DNA from: an uncultured Clostridia bacterium | GTDB taxonomy: Bacteria; Bacillota; Clostridia; Peptostreptococcales; Anaerovoracaceae | Reading direction: 5' to 3' | Assembly (NCBI GenBank): GCA_946006945.1 | Contig: CAMFZN010000004.1 | Span: forward strand, 1 to 46,476 | DNA length: 46,476 nt | In this document: positions 18,850 through 29,798 of the stretch, one piece after another | How the letters are laid out: every line of letters starts with the position of its first letter | Position numbering within the stretch: the first letter of the stretch is position 1 | Made by a program: the position numbers and the translations under genes | The notes under the pieces: generated by a model | Seen by the model: the letters and a program-made list of their open reading frames with translations, nothing else | The model's database searches: none | Told to the model about the DNA's origin: nothing

Positions 18850-19674
18850 CTAATACACCCTCTTGTTCCTATCAGAATGAAAATCCGAGCCTCTGGTGAC
18901 TAAAAGCCCTTTCTGCTCTGCATAGTCTGCAAGCCAGGAAGCGTCCTCAGAATCCGCAGACGGATGATAACACTCTATTCCGTCAATTCCATATCCGACA
19001 AGCCTGTCCATTAGAACCTTCAGCCTGCTCATGAACGCCGTTTTGTCCTCGCCGCGCCTCATCTGCTCCATTGGATGCGCCATCACGGCTGCTCCGCCGG
19101 CTTCATGAATAAGTCTGACCACAGCCTCGCTTGAAAGAGTATGCTTGACAATCGACCTGATCTCGCTGCTTGTTTCAAGCAGTTTCTCAAACACCTCTGC
19201 AATCGAGCCGAAATATCCTCTGTTCACAAGAACACGGGCAAAAGTAGGCTTCCCTGTGAAGCGGCCGCCATTAACAGCCCGAAGCTCCTCCTCGGTTATG
19301 CTGTATCCCAGCCTCCGGATAGTATCAAATATCTTGCGATTTCTCTCGTTTCTCCACTCAATAACCTTAGAGAGAGTTCTATTAAGAGCTTCATTCTCAA
19401 GGTCAATATTATATCCGAGAATATGAATCTCCTCCGAAAGCTCGTCAGACGAATCAAACTCTATACCTGTGACAAAGCAAATACTGTGTCCGCTTCTGCG
19501 AACATATTCAAGTCCCTTCTTCGAGCCTCCGATTCCATCATGATCGGTTATTGCAATCATCCGGTATCCCAAAGAAGCCCATCTGTCTATTATTTCCTCC
19601 GGTTCTAACTCACCGTCGGAGAATCTGCTGTGGATATGAAGATCCACATCCTCAGGTATCATATTACTATGCAT
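18850..19674 (-). CDS. PHP-domain phosphoesterase (TrpH/YciV-like)
   Basis: [54 protein letters not shown]. Confidence 0.88.
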   Translation of the reverse strand: MHSNMIPEDVDLHIHSRFSDGELEPEEIIDRWASLGYRMIAITDHDGIGGSKKGLEYVRRSGHSICFVTGIEFDSSDELSEEIHILGYNIDLENEALNRTLSKVIEWRNERNRKIFDTIRRLGYSITEEELRAVNGGRFTGKPTFARVLVNRGYFGSIAEVFEKLLETSSEIRSIVKHTLSSEAVVRLIHEAGGAAVMAHPMEQMRRGEDKTAFMSRLKVLMDRLVGYGIDGIECYHPSADSEDASWLADYAEQKGLLVTRGSDFHSDRNKRVY

Positions 19675-20228
19675 TAAAGAGCCTCTACATCCTCCTCTGT
19701 AAGGTAGCTGACATAAGGCAGATTTCTGAACCTCTGGTCGTAATCAAGCCCGTACCCAACAATGAAGAGATTCTCAACCTCAAAGCCGATATAATCTGCT
19801 TTGATATCGCTTACTCTTCTGGATGGCTTATCAAGCATTGTGCATATCTTAACTGACTTGGGGTTTCTCTCCTCAAGCTTCTTTACAATATAGGAAAGCG
19901 TGTTTCCTGTATCCACAATGTCTTCCATGATGATGACATTTCTGTTATACATGTTCTCCGAAGGTTCATATCCTACCTTGACTACACCGGAACTTATCGT
20001 TGATGAACCATAGCTGCTTGCCTGGATAAAATCCAGCTTTACATCGAGGTTTATGTTCTTCACAACATCAGACATCCACAGAAGAGAACCCTTTAGAGTT
20101 CCGAGCACAACAACCTCTTCTCCCTTGTAGTCTTTTGTAATCTGCTGTCCGATCTCGCGGGCACGCCTTAGAATCTCTTCCTCCGAAATAAGAATTCTTC
20201 CAACAGTATTAACCTTGCTCATGTGCAC
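19674..20228 (-). CDS. hpt: Hypoxanthine phosphoribosyltransferase
   Basis: [41 protein letters not shown]-like [25 protein letters not shown]. Confidence 0.94.
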   Translation of the reverse strand: MHMSKVNTVGRILISEEEILRRAREIGQQITKDYKGEEVVVLGTLKGSLLWMSDVVKNINLDVKLDFIQASSYGSSTISSGVVKVGYEPSENMYNRNVIIMEDIVDTGNTLSYIVKKLEERNPKSVKICTMLDKPSRRVSDIKADYIGFEVENLFIVGYGLDYDQRFRNLPYVSYLTEEDVEAL

Positions 20229-20239
20229 CCCTCCTCGTT

Positions 20240-20836
20240 TTAGATTTCTGCTGAGCTGAGAAGCTCCTCCATAACGTCAAGGAGTTTGTCCTGGCCGGTT
20301 CTCTTAAGAGCTGATACCGGAACGATAATATCATCCTTGCTCATGCCAAGAGTTTCTCTGATAACCTTAAGATTCTTCTGTTTCTCGTTATTTGATATCT
20401 TATCAGCCTTAGTTGCTACAACAACTCCGTCGAGTCCGTAGTATTTTAGATAGTCATACATCTGAACATCCTGTGCTGACGGCTTATGCCTGATATCTAC
20501 GAGCTGAATTACCTTGACAAGATTGGGTCTCTTCTCAAGATATGATTCCATCATCTCTCCCCAGCTTCTGCTCTCACTCTTTGAGACTCTTGCATATCCA
20601 TATCCCGGGAGATCGACTATTCTGAACTCGTCGTTAATCAGATAGAAGTTGATTGTTCTTGTTTTGCCCGGACTGCCGGAGACTCTTGCGAGAGACTTTC
20701 TGCCCGTCAGCAGGTTAAGAAGCGAGCTTTTGCCCACATTTGACCTTCCTGCAAAGGCTATCTCAGGCTTGTCAGCTGCCGGATACTGGCTTGGCTTCAC
20801 AGCAACTGTCTCTATCTCGGATCTGTTAATCTTCAT
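20240..20836 (-). CDS. engB: Ribosome biogenesis GTP-binding protein EngB/YsxC
   Basis: EIAFAGRSNVGKSSLLNLLTGRKSLARVSGSPGKTRTINFYLIND, DLPGYGYARVSKSE, ATKADKI. Confidence 0.96.
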   Translation of the reverse strand: MKINRSEIETVAVKPSQYPAADKPEIAFAGRSNVGKSSLLNLLTGRKSLARVSGSPGKTRTINFYLINDEFRIVDLPGYGYARVSKSESRSWGEMMESYLEKRPNLVKVIQLVDIRHKPSAQDVQMYDYLKYYGLDGVVVATKADKISNNEKQKNLKVIRETLGMSKDDIIVPVSALKRTGQDKLLDVMEELLSSAEI

Positions 20837-20839
20837 GTT

Positions 20840-23152
20840 CTATTCCTCAATTATTATTTCAAATGCATCTGCTGCATCCTCAAGGAGTGTGAAATTAAGC
20901 TTTCTTCTGACAGGAGCAGGAATCTCATCAATATCAGGAGCATTGTCCTTAGGAATGAGTATTTCTGTAATACCCTGTCTGTATGCCGCAAGGGCCTTCT
21001 CCTTAAGCCCGCCAATTCTCGTAACCTTTCCTCTAAGCGTAATCTCTCCTGTCATTGCCACGTTCCTTCTCGCCTTCTTTCCTGTAAGAAGCGACAGAAG
21101 AGCGCAGCACATTGTAATACCTGCGGAAGGGCCGTCCTTAGGCGTTGCTCCCTCAGGAATATGAATCTGTATGTCGTAATCCTTAAACAGCTCAGGTGAG
21201 ATTCCATACTTCTCTGATACGGATTTAAGATATCCAAGAGCGGTCTGAGCGGACTCCTTCATGACATCTCCCATCTGTCCTGTAAGAATCAGCTTTCCCT
21301 GTCCCGGCATCTTTACAGTCTCAATTGACAGAGTAACACCTCCGACAGCAGTCCATGCCATTCCGGTTGTAACTCCTACCTCGGCTTCGAGCATTCCCAT
21401 GTCCTCAAGATATATCTTAGGTCCGAGATACTTCTCAAGGTTTCTTGGTGTTACAGAGTAGCTCTTTCTCTTCTCTGTAACAATCTTCTTTGCTGTCTTT
21501 CTGCAGATATCACCAATCTTTCTTTCGAGGTTTCTTACACCTGATTCTCTTGTGTAATAATTGATAATATCTCTTATTGCCGCCTCAGAGATTGTAAGAA
21601 GGTTTCTTCTTACAGCATACTCGTGCATCTTCTTTGGTACAAGATAGTCCTGTGCAATTCTTACTTTTTCTTCCTCAATATAGCTTGAAAGCTCGATTAC
21701 CTCCATTCTGTCAAGAAGAGGTCTTGGAATTGTCGATGTCTCGTTGGCAGTTGTAATGAACATTACCTTTGACAGGTCAAAAGGCACCTCAAGATAGTGA
21801 TCGACGAATGTCTTGTTCTGCTCAGGGTCAAGCACCTCAAGCAGAGCTGACGCAGGGTCTCCCTTGAAGTCAGAGCCGATCTTGTCAACCTCATCAAGAA
21901 GGAAGAGAGGGTTATTAGTTCCAACGTCCTTAATCGAGTTGATTATTCTTCCCGGTATTGCACCAACATAGGTTCTTCTGTGACCTCTTATCTCTGCCTC
22001 ATCTCTTACACCTCCAAGAGACATTCTTACGAACTCTCTTCCTGTTGCCCTTGCAATGGATCTGGCAATTGAAGTCTTTCCTACTCCCGGAGGGCCTACA
22101 AGGCATATGATAGGTCCCTTGATTGCCTTGGTAAGATGCATTACCGCAAGGTTCTCAAGTATTCTTTCCTTCACCTTCTCAAGGCCGTAGTGATCCTCAT
22201 TAAGAATCTTCTCTGCCTTTCTAATATTAATATTTGCCTTGGATGATGTATTCCATGGAAGCTCAAGTATTGTTTCAATATATGTTCTTGAAACATTTGC
22301 ATCAGGGCTCATGGCATTCATCTTTGCAAGCTTGTCAATTTCCTTTCTGACCTTGTCAGCGGTTTTCTTCTCGAGATTCAGTGCTTCGAGTTTGCTTCTC
22401 ATCTCCTGGATTTCTTCAAGAGGATCCTCAGTCTCTCCAAGCTCTTCCTTTATCACCTGAAGCTGCTCTCTTAGATAATACTCTCTCTGACCGCGATTCA
22501 TATTCTTTACAACGCGGTTGTTAATTCTCTTCGAAAGAGAGAGAATCTGATTCTCTCTTGTAAGAATCTCAACCAGATTCTCAATCCTTACCTGTACAGA
22601 ATCAATCTCAAGAAGAGTCTGCTTAAGCTCGAAATCAATATCTACCTCTCCGCAGATAATATTGCAGAGAAGTGAAGCATCCTCAATACCCTCAATAAGA
22701 GCTCTGGCTGCAGCCTCTCCCGAATTGCTAAGCTCAACATACTTAAGATAGGTCTGCTTAAGCACTCTAAGGAGAGCCTGAAGATTGATATCCTCAGGAT
22801 CATTATCTGAATCCGGTGCCTCTATATACTCGCACGACAGCATCTTGCCGTCATCGAATATCTCTGTAACTCTTACTCTTGTTTTGCACTCTACGAGAAC
22901 TCTGACATACTCCTCATGTCTCTTTACAACCTGTTTCATTCTGATCAGAACGCCTGTACGATAGCAGTCATCCGGACCCGGATCGTTTACAGATGCATCC
23001 TTCTGAGATGCAACTACAAGGTACTTGTCACCGTTCATTGCAGCATCAACAGCTGCAAGGGATTTGTCCCTTCCAATATCGAAGCCCACCATAGTGCCCG
23101 GGAGGAAGGTCTGTCCTCTTAGCGCAATAAAAGGTATTCTGTTTTCTTCCAT
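20840..23152 (-). CDS. lon: ATP-dependent protease La
   Basis: LVGPPGVGKTSIARSIA, DEVDKIGSDFKGDPASALLEVLDPEQN, HIPEGATPKDGPSAGITM (catalytic Ser). Confidence 0.98.
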   Translation of the reverse strand: MEENRIPFIALRGQTFLPGTMVGFDIGRDKSLAAVDAAMNGDKYLVVASQKDASVNDPGPDDCYRTGVLIRMKQVVKRHEEYVRVLVECKTRVRVTEIFDDGKMLSCEYIEAPDSDNDPEDINLQALLRVLKQTYLKYVELSNSGEAAARALIEGIEDASLLCNIICGEVDIDFELKQTLLEIDSVQVRIENLVEILTRENQILSLSKRINNRVVKNMNRGQREYYLREQLQVIKEELGETEDPLEEIQEMRSKLEALNLEKKTADKVRKEIDKLAKMNAMSPDANVSRTYIETILELPWNTSSKANINIRKAEKILNEDHYGLEKVKERILENLAVMHLTKAIKGPIICLVGPPGVGKTSIARSIARATGREFVRMSLGGVRDEAEIRGHRRTYVGAIPGRIINSIKDVGTNNPLFLLDEVDKIGSDFKGDPASALLEVLDPEQNKTFVDHYLEVPFDLSKVMFITTANETSTIPRPLLDRMEVIELSSYIEEEKVRIAQDYLVPKKMHEYAVRRNLLTISEAAIRDIINYYTRESGVRNLERKIGDICRKTAKKIVTEKRKSYSVTPRNLEKYLGPKIYLEDMGMLEAEVGVTTGMAWTAVGGVTLSIETVKMPGQGKLILTGQMGDVMKESAQTALGYLKSVSEKYGISPELFKDYDIQIHIPEGATPKDGPSAGITMCCALLSLLTGKKARRNVAMTGEITLRGKVTRIGGLKEKALAAYRQGITEILIPKDNAPDIDEIPAPVRRKLNFTLLEDAADAFEIIIEE

Positions 23153-23180
23153 ACTTTTACCTCTGTTAATATCAAAATCA

Positions 23181-23204
23181 GGCGGCTACGTCTCCGCTGC
23201 CGCC
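23181..23204 (-). terminator. GC-rich hairpin between clpX and lon (weak terminator/attenuator candidate)
   Basis: ggcggc...gccgcc stem; downstream minus-strand sequence tgattttgat is only weakly T-rich. Confidence 0.35.
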
Positions 23205-23217
23205 CATGCTTCTCCAA

Positions 23218-24465
23218 TTATGCAGATTCATATACCGGAGCTCCGCCCTGAACAGTATCTTTAGTGATTATACACTTTGTCACACCGTCCATGCCCGGAA
23301 GCTCGTACATTATATCTGTCATTATGCCCTCAAAGATTCCTCTGAGACCTCTTGCTCCGGTCTTTAACTCGATTGCCTTTGCGGCAATCTCCTGCATTGC
23401 CTCAGGGGTAACCTCGAACTCAACTCCATCCATACGAAGCAGCGTCTCGTACTGTCTGATTATTGAGTTCTTTGGTTCTTTAATAATTCTGATAAGAGCA
23501 TTCTCGCTTAGCTCACTGAGCGCCACTATCATCGGAAGTCTTCCGATAAGCTCCGGAATAAGTCCGAAGCGCAGCAGATCCTCAGGCTCAACCTTAAGGA
23601 GAATGTCCTGCTCATCTACATTGGCAAGACCATCCTCTGAGTTAAAGCCGATAACCTTATCTCCAAGTCTTCTCTTGATAATCTTGGAAAGTCCTGTGAA
23701 AGCACCGCCGCAGATGAACAATACGTCCTTTGTATCGAAGTGAATGAACTCCTGCATAGGATGCTTACGACCTCCCTGTGGAGGTACATTGGCAACAGTT
23801 CCTTCAATAATCTTGAGGAGAGCCTGCTGAACTCCCTCACCGCTTACATCTCTTGTAATCGAAGGATTCTCTGACTTTCTTGCAATCTTATCAATCTCAT
23901 CAATGTAAATGATGCCCTTCTGAGCCTTCTCAAGATCGCCGTCAGCAGCCTGATACAGTCTCAGCAGAATATTCTCGACATCTTCTCCGACATAGCCTGC
24001 CTCTGTGAGAGATGTAGCGTCTACTATTGCAAAAGGAACGTCGAGTATTCTTGCAAGTGTCTGAGCAAGAAGAGTCTTTCCGCTTCCTGTAGGTCCAAGC
24101 ATCAGAATATTGCTCTTCTGAAGCTCGATTGCAGATTCGTCTCTGCTGTTCTCATTCTCTTCAAGATATTTAATTCTCTTATAGTGATTATAAACTGCGA
24201 CAGCCAGAGATTTTTTGGCCGGTTCCTGTTCAATGACATACTGACCGAGCTCGTCAAAAATCTCTGCCGGCTTAGGCAGCCTTCTTACAGTTGAATCTCC
24301 GGAATATCCGTGGCTTGGCTCCTGCTCCGCAAGCATTGCGTAACAGGTCTCTATACAAGTGTCACAGATATATACATTAGGCCCAACTATTAACTTCTTT
24401 ACTTCAGAACCGCTTCTTCCGCAGAAGGAACAAACCGGTTCTCCATTGTTCTGCTTCTTTGCCAC
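23218..24465 (-). CDS. clpX: ATP-dependent Clp protease ATP-binding subunit ClpX
   Basis: [30 protein letters not shown] zinc finger, [51 protein letters not shown]. Confidence 0.98.
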   Translation of the reverse strand: MAKKQNNGEPVCSFCGRSGSEVKKLIVGPNVYICDTCIETCYAMLAEQEPSHGYSGDSTVRRLPKPAEIFDELGQYVIEQEPAKKSLAVAVYNHYKRIKYLEENENSRDESAIELQKSNILMLGPTGSGKTLLAQTLARILDVPFAIVDATSLTEAGYVGEDVENILLRLYQAADGDLEKAQKGIIYIDEIDKIARKSENPSITRDVSGEGVQQALLKIIEGTVANVPPQGGRKHPMQEFIHFDTKDVLFICGGAFTGLSKIIKRRLGDKVIGFNSEDGLANVDEQDILLKVEPEDLLRFGLIPELIGRLPMIVALSELSENALIRIIKEPKNSIIRQYETLLRMDGVEFEVTPEAMQEIAAKAIELKTGARGLRGIFEGIMTDIMYELPGMDGVTKCIITKDTVQGGAPVYESA

Positions 24466-24486
24466 TATTGATTCTCCTTATGACCT

Positions 24487-25065
24487 CTATCTTACAAGAA
24501 CCTTATCAACAAGGCCGTACTCTGCAGCCTCAGCTGCCGACATGAAGTTATCTCTATCTGTGTCAACCTCAATTCTGTCAAGCTCCTTGCCTGTGCACTC
24601 AGAAAGAATTCTGTTAAGCTTGGCCTTTGTCTTCATCATCCAGTCAGCCTGGATCTTGATATCTGACGCCTGGCCCTTTGCTCCTCCAAGAGGCTGATGT
24701 ATCATGATTTCTGCATTAGGAAGAGCGAACCTCTTGCCCTTTGTTCCTGCAGTAAGAAGAACTGCGCCCATGCTAGCTGCCATTCCCACGCATATTGTGC
24801 AGATATCCGGCCTGACATATCTCATGGTGTCATAGATTGCCATTCCTGCCGTAACAGAGCCTCCCGGTGAATTGATATATATGTTGATATCCTTCTCAGG
24901 GTCTTCAGCCTCAAGGAACAGAAGCTGTGCAACAACAAGGCTTGCGGTATTATCATCTATCTCTCTGTCTATGAAGATGATTCTGTCCTTCAGAAGTCTT
25001 GAGTATATATCATAGCTTCTCTCGCCCTGGCCGGTCTGTTCAATTACATAAGGTATATAATTCAT
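24487..25065 (-). CDS. clpP: ATP-dependent Clp protease proteolytic subunit
   Basis: [56 protein letters not shown]. Confidence 0.98.
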   Translation of the reverse strand: MNYIPYVIEQTGQGERSYDIYSRLLKDRIIFIDREIDDNTASLVVAQLLFLEAEDPEKDINIYINSPGGSVTAGMAIYDTMRYVRPDICTICVGMAASMGAVLLTAGTKGKRFALPNAEIMIHQPLGGAKGQASDIKIQADWMMKTKAKLNRILSECTGKELDRIEVDTDRDNFMSAAEAAEYGLVDKVLVR

Positions 25066-25099
25066 CCTGTTACCCCTCTGAATTATGTTTAGATGTACA

Positions 25100-25128
25100 A
25101 CAGGCTGAAGTAATACTTCAGCCTATTG
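25100..25128 (-). terminator. Hairpin between tig and clpP (terminator/attenuator candidate)
   Basis: aggctgaagt-aat-acttcagcct perfect stem with weak flanking T-tract. Confidence 0.55.
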
Positions 25129-25166
25129 TCGTTTATTATTGGTGTTCGATTGTAGGTTAGTGTGAA

Positions 25167-26453
25167 TTACTTCACTGTTGCTTCCTTGTAGATAAGCTCG
25201 ATTGCCTTCTTGGTCTGAACGTCCTCCTTGAAGTACTTGATGTTGCTTGCTCCAACAGCCTCAGTTACCTGCTCAGGAGTCTGTCCGTACTGCTTAGCGA
25301 ATGCAGCGATCTCATCTGCAACCTCTTCCTCAGTTGCATCGATGCTCTCAAGTCTGATGATGTTCTTAAGAAGGATTCTTGTATTTACTCTCTTGATTGC
25401 CTCAGGCTTTGCCTCTTCAGCGAACTCACTGATAGTCTTGCCTGTCCACTTGAGGTAGTCGTCAAGCTTGATGCCCTGATATCTGAGATTCTGCTCAAGA
25501 TCTCCAACCATATTGTTAATCTCACTGTTAATCATTGCAGCAGGTGCCTCAATTGGGTTCTCCTCATAAAGCTTCTGCATTACTCTGTCCTTCATGATTG
25601 ACTCGTCTCTGTCGTTTGCCTTCTCCTGGAGCTTTGCCGCAAGGTCTTTCTTGTACTCGTCGAGTGTCTCGAATTCACTTACATCGCTTGCAAGCTCGTC
25701 ATCAATCTCAGGAAGAATCTCTGTCTTGATCTCGTGAACCTTTGTCTCGAATACTGCCGGCTTGCCTGCAAGATCCTCAGCATGGTAATCCTCAGGGAAA
25801 GTAACCTCAACCTTAACATCTGCACCAGTCTCAGCGCCGATAAGCTGATCCTCAAAGCCAGGGATGAACTGTCCGCTTCCAAGCTTGAGCTCGAAGTTCT
25901 CTCCTGAGCCTCCCTTGAACTCAACTCCGTCGATTGTTCCCTTGAAGTCGATGATTACAGTGTCTCCATCCTGTGCAGCTCTGTCCTCAACAGTCTCCAT
26001 TCTCGCCTGGCTCTTCTGCACCCTCTTGAGCTCAGCCTCAATCTCCTCGTCTCCGATAACAGACTCAGCCTTCTCGATCTCAAGTCCCTTGTAGCTCTTA
26101 ACCTCAATCTCAGGGAATACAGCAACTGTTACAGTAAGAACAACGTCCTCTCCCTTCTTGATCTCGCCTGCCTCGATAAGAGGTCTGTCAATTACCTCAG
26201 CCTCAAGCTCATCAATTGCAGCAGGATATGCATCCTCAAGAAGATCGTTAAGTGCCTCCTCGTTGAATACATCAGCACCGTACATGTTCTCGATCATCTT
26301 TCTTGGAGCCTTTCCCTTACGGAAGCCATCGATTGTGATGTTCTTTCTAAGTCTCAGATAAGCCTTGTTTGATGCAGCATCGAACTCATCAGCTGCAAAT
26401 GTAATAGTGAACTTGATATTGTTGTTCTCCTTAGAAATAAGTGTAGCTTTCAT
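25167..26453 (-). CDS. tig: Trigger factor
   Basis: FDAASNKAYLRLRKNITIDGFRKGKAPRKMIE, GDTVIIDFKGTIDGVEFKGGSGENFELKLGSGQFIPGFEDQLIG. Confidence 0.97.
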   Translation of the reverse strand: MKATLISKENNNIKFTITFAADEFDAASNKAYLRLRKNITIDGFRKGKAPRKMIENMYGADVFNEEALNDLLEDAYPAAIDELEAEVIDRPLIEAGEIKKGEDVVLTVTVAVFPEIEVKSYKGLEIEKAESVIGDEEIEAELKRVQKSQARMETVEDRAAQDGDTVIIDFKGTIDGVEFKGGSGENFELKLGSGQFIPGFEDQLIGAETGADVKVEVTFPEDYHAEDLAGKPAVFETKVHEIKTEILPEIDDELASDVSEFETLDEYKKDLAAKLQEKANDRDESIMKDRVMQKLYEENPIEAPAAMINSEINNMVGDLEQNLRYQGIKLDDYLKWTGKTISEFAEEAKPEAIKRVNTRILLKNIIRLESIDATEEEVADEIAAFAKQYGQTPEQVTEAVGASNIKYFKEDVQTKKAIELIYKEATVK

Positions 26454-26493
26454 TGAAAAATATTCCTCCTAATATGCTTATGCATTTGTTAAC

Positions 26494-27111
26494 TTAATCT
26501 CTGAACGCCCTCTGAAGCTTCGATTCATTCTCTGCAACAAGGTTGTACTTCTCCGAAAGGTATTCGGCTATACCGTTGAAGTCATCTTCGTCTCCATAGT
26601 ACCATTCCAGCTCCATCTCACACACAGGAACCGGCTCGCCCTCATAATCCTGAATAATTCCCTGATCGATTGAGAGTGCACTTATTGACTTGCCTGTATC
26701 AATCTTGACAAGTCTTCTGTCGAAGTTCATCTCGACAGTCTTAACAAGCTTCTTGTCTCCTGCCGCTCTGTACAGAACATCATAAGCATCACTTGACTTG
26801 AACACTTCGATGTTCGGATTCTCAGCGAATCTCTCGTCATTGATTACAAGATTGAACTCCTCACGAACATGAAGTCCCTCTTCAACATTAATATCCCACT
26901 TAATGGTTGCTGTTATTCTGTCATTCTCATATCTGATTCGATATGCAATCCCAGCATCTCTCAGATCATTATCCTCAGTGTCGAAATAGACGGCATGCAT
27001 GTCAATCGTCTCAACAGCATCCTTGTTCAGATAATCTGACAGTTCATCAGAATTGACAATCGAGTCAAATACATCCGAGCTTTCCAGCTTATACTTGAAT
27101 TCAGTTTCCAT
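26494..27111 (-). CDS. CYTH-domain (triphosphate tunnel metalloenzyme) protein
   Basis: N-terminal ETEFK (ExExK) signature, YFDTEDNDLRDAGIAYRIRYEN, VCEMELEW. Confidence 0.82.
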   Translation of the reverse strand: METEFKYKLESSDVFDSIVNSDELSDYLNKDAVETIDMHAVYFDTEDNDLRDAGIAYRIRYENDRITATIKWDINVEEGLHVREEFNLVINDERFAENPNIEVFKSSDAYDVLYRAAGDKKLVKTVEMNFDRRLVKIDTGKSISALSIDQGIIQDYEGEPVPVCEMELEWYYGDEDDFNGIAEYLSEKYNLVAENESKLQRAFRD

Positions 27112-27318
27112 AGTTTCTCCAAAATATAATTTCCCAAATTAGCCTTTTGATTATACTTGAATTACCCGATAGTTGTCAAACTTTACAGAAAATCTCCATA
27201 TAACCACCACAAAACTACCCAATTCGTGCAAAAATCATATGTATTTGACGATAATATGCCTAATTACCCGCATATTCCGGCAGTCGCAGATTATTATTTA
27301 CACGATTATTTGTGAAAT

Positions 27319-28119
27319 CTATCCTTCGAACTTAACTAACTTAATCTTTGAGTCCCTGTCCTTAAAAAGAAGCTCAGTCATGTTGATGAAATTATCAGAA
27401 AGATCGCTTGCATAGTATCTGTCTATGTATTCATTTGCACCCGCAAGCATGTCATTCTCTGAGAGATAGTCTGACATCTCGTTTACAACCTCCGCTGATG
27501 AGCTGTAAAGCCGTAGCTCAGGATACAGCTTATGAATATGCTCTGAGATGAGAGGATAATGAGTGCAGCCCAGGATAAGGTTGTCAAAATCATTGTTTCT
27601 CACAAAATCATCCATATAGTATGCCACTGTCTTCTCCATAATCTCGGTATGGGTAAATCCTTCCTCAATCAGAGGTACAAGCGCAGGGCATGCAAGGCTG
27701 TATGTCTCAATGTCAGGATTAATTGCCTTAAGCTTCTTAGAGTACACACCGCTTGAAATTGTTGCCTTTGTTGCTATAATGCCGACCTTAGCGCATCCAT
27801 CCTTTGATACCTTTCTTACAGTCGGTCCGATTACACCATAAATCGGAACATCAGGATGACACTGCCTCAGGTAATCGAGCGCCATGGCAGTAACCGTATT
27901 ACATGCAATGATTATCATCTTTACGTTCTTTGAGACAAGATAATCCACTATCTGCGAAGCGAACTGTCTGATAGTCTCAGGAGACTTGGATCCATAAGGA
28001 GTCCTTGCCGTATCACCGAAGTAAATGACCTTCTCATGCGGCAGCTTCTCGTGGAGCTCAAGAACACTTGTCAATCCGCCGAGTCCCGAATCGAAGAAAC
28101 CGATAGGTCTGTTATCCAT
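27319..28119 (-). CDS. murI: Glutamate racemase
   Basis: IGFFDSGLGGLTSVLELHEKLPHEKVIYFGDTARTPYGSKS, IIACNTVTA, ILGCTHYPL. Confidence 0.97.
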   Translation of the reverse strand: MDNRPIGFFDSGLGGLTSVLELHEKLPHEKVIYFGDTARTPYGSKSPETIRQFASQIVDYLVSKNVKMIIIACNTVTAMALDYLRQCHPDVPIYGVIGPTVRKVSKDGCAKVGIIATKATISSGVYSKKLKAINPDIETYSLACPALVPLIEEGFTHTEIMEKTVAYYMDDFVRNNDFDNLILGCTHYPLISEHIHKLYPELRLYSSSAEVVNEMSDYLSENDMLAGANEYIDRYYASDLSDNFINMTELLFKDRDSKIKLVKFEG

Positions 28120-28209
28120 CTGTTAGTTACCTCTTGAATAATAATTAAAACTTTCAGAACATTATATCACAACAGGTGCAAGATAATGATTGAATTTTGA
28201 AAAGACCGA

Positions 28210-28238
28210 TTGATATTGACACGGAATCGTGATATAGT
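28210..28238 (+). promoter_or_regulatory. Candidate promoter upstream of the DUF1292 gene
   Basis: TTGATA (28210-28215), 17-nt spacer, TATAGT (28233-28238), then aaaggaggt RBS before ATG 28272. Confidence 0.55.
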
Positions 28239-28271
28239 TAGCAAGTATTATGACAGCAAAGGAGGTCTGAC

Positions 28272-28553
28272 ATGTCTGAGGAGATTAAGGATATTGCTAT
28301 CGAAGAAGAAGATGATATCATCACTCTTGAGTTTGATGATGATACAGCAGTTGATTGCGCAGTAATCGGTACATTTGATCTCGACGGTAAGGAGTATATT
28401 GCTCTTGCACCTGAAGATGGTACTGATGATGTATACATTTATGGTTATAAGGCAGTTAGCGACGACGAGTTTGAGATTCTCGAGATCGAGGATGACGCTG
28501 AGTTTAACGCAGCAGCTGCAGAGTTTGATGCTATCATGGCAGATGGCGAGTAA
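28272..28553 (+). CDS. Acidic DUF1292-type protein (YrzB-like)
   Basis: EDDIITLEFDDDTAVDCAVIGTFDLDGKEYIALAPEDGTDDVYIYGYKAVSDDEFEILEIEDDAEFNAAAAEFD; strong RBS. Confidence 0.88.
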   Translation: MSEEIKDIAIEEEDDIITLEFDDDTAVDCAVIGTFDLDGKEYIALAPEDGTDDVYIYGYKAVSDDEFEILEIEDDAEFNAAAAEFDAIMADGE

Positions 28554-28589
28554 TCAGAACTGAATACCGGAGAGTTTTCTCCGGATTAT

Positions 28590-28674
28590 GCGGATATGGC
28601 GGAATTGGCAGACGCGCACGGTTCAGGTCCGTGTGAGTAACATCGTGTAGGTTCGAATCCTATTATCCGCACCA
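28590..28674 (+). tRNA. tRNA-Leu (anticodon CAG)
   Basis: GCGGATATGGCGGAATTGGCAGACGCGCACGGTTCAGGTCCGTGTGAGTAACATCGTGTAGGTTCGAATCCTATTATCCGCACCA; long variable arm, anticodon loop TTCAGGT, encoded CCA. Confidence 0.95.
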
Positions 28675-28680
28675 GAAGAA

Positions 28681-28713
28681 AACCACTCATTTACGAATGA
28701 GTGGTTTTTGTTT
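28681..28713 (+). terminator. Rho-independent terminator after tRNA-Leu
   Basis: aaccactcatt-tacg-aatgagtggtt followed by tttgttt. Confidence 0.82.
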
Positions 28714-28757
28714 ACTCTTTTTTAACTATACATATTTCATATTTGGAGGGGAACATT

Positions 28758-29723
28758 ATGAAGATTGTATTTCTTGACTCACACGTTGCCAATCCGGGCG
28801 ATCTTTCATGGGACCGCCTTGAAGCAATCGGCGAGCTTACCGTCTACGAGAGAACCTCAACGACAGAGAGCCCTCTTATTGCAGAAAGAATCGGAAATGC
28901 CGAGATTGTAATTACCAACAAGACACCTATTTCTAGAGATACTCTTGACAAGTGTCCGAGCGTTCGCATAATTGCTGTAATTGCAACCGGATATAATGTA
29001 GTTGATGTAAATGCGGCAGCTGATAAGGGTATCCCGGTTGTAAATGTGCCGGGATATGCCACATCAAACGTCGCACAGTTCAACATCGCACTTCTTCTTG
29101 AGATATGCTCACATATCGGTGAGCATTCGAGAGGAGTATATGAAGGACGATGGGCATCCTGCCCTGACTTCTGCTACTGGGATTATCCTGCTATCTCTCT
29201 TCAGGGCAAGACAGCAGGCATCATTGGTCTTGGAAGCATCGGTCAGGCCACTGCAAGACTTCTCAAGGCCTTCGGCATGGATGTCCTTGGAAGCTCGAGG
29301 CATCAGAAGGATATCCCAGAGGATATTGTTACGCAGTGCAGCACCGAAAGAGTCCTTCAAGAATCAGACATCATTTACCTATGCTGTCCGATGACATCAG
29401 AAACTGAGGGAATAATATGCACTGAGAATATTTACCGCATGAAGGATGGAGTAATAATAATCAATACTGCAAGAGGTCAGCTCGTTAATGAGAATGATCT
29501 GAAAGACGCCCTTGTAAGCGGCAAGGTTCGTGCAGCTGCTGTAGATGTAGTATCCGCAGAGCCTATCAGAGAAGATAATCCTCTCCTAAGTGCGCCAAAC
29601 TGCATAATCACGCCTCACATCGCATGGCTTTCCGATGACGCAAGGCAGCTGATGCTAGACACAACCTGTTCAAACATTGAAGCATATCTTAGCGGCAGGA
29701 AACAGAATGTTGTTAATATGTAA
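28758..29723 (+). CDS. D-2-hydroxyacid dehydrogenase (NAD-binding; start at 28758 preferred over 28701)
   Basis: ggagggg RBS then MKIVFLDSHVANPGDLSWD; IIGLGSIGQATARLLKAFG, INTARGQLVNENDL, ITPHIAWLSDDAR. Confidence 0.9.
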   Translation: MKIVFLDSHVANPGDLSWDRLEAIGELTVYERTSTTESPLIAERIGNAEIVITNKTPISRDTLDKCPSVRIIAVIATGYNVVDVNAAADKGIPVVNVPGYATSNVAQFNIALLLEICSHIGEHSRGVYEGRWASCPDFCYWDYPAISLQGKTAGIIGLGSIGQATARLLKAFGMDVLGSSRHQKDIPEDIVTQCSTERVLQESDIIYLCCPMTSETEGIICTENIYRMKDGVIIINTARGQLVNENDLKDALVSGKVRAAAVDVVSAEPIREDNPLLSAPNCIITPHIAWLSDDARQLMLDTTCSNIEAYLSGRKQNVVNM

Positions 29724-29798
29724 GGCTTCAGATATTCCCAGACAATAACACTATAAAAGGCAAGGTCTGAAGAAGCCTTCCGGGTCGTCCCTGAATTG

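Noticed and set aside
20649-21164. 171-aa plus-strand ORF antisense to engB/lon, and similar antisense ORFs such as 35737-36342 and 43822-44589
   Set aside because: They lie opposite confidently identified genes; low-complexity Ser/Leu-rich or shadow composition is typical of antisense reading frames.
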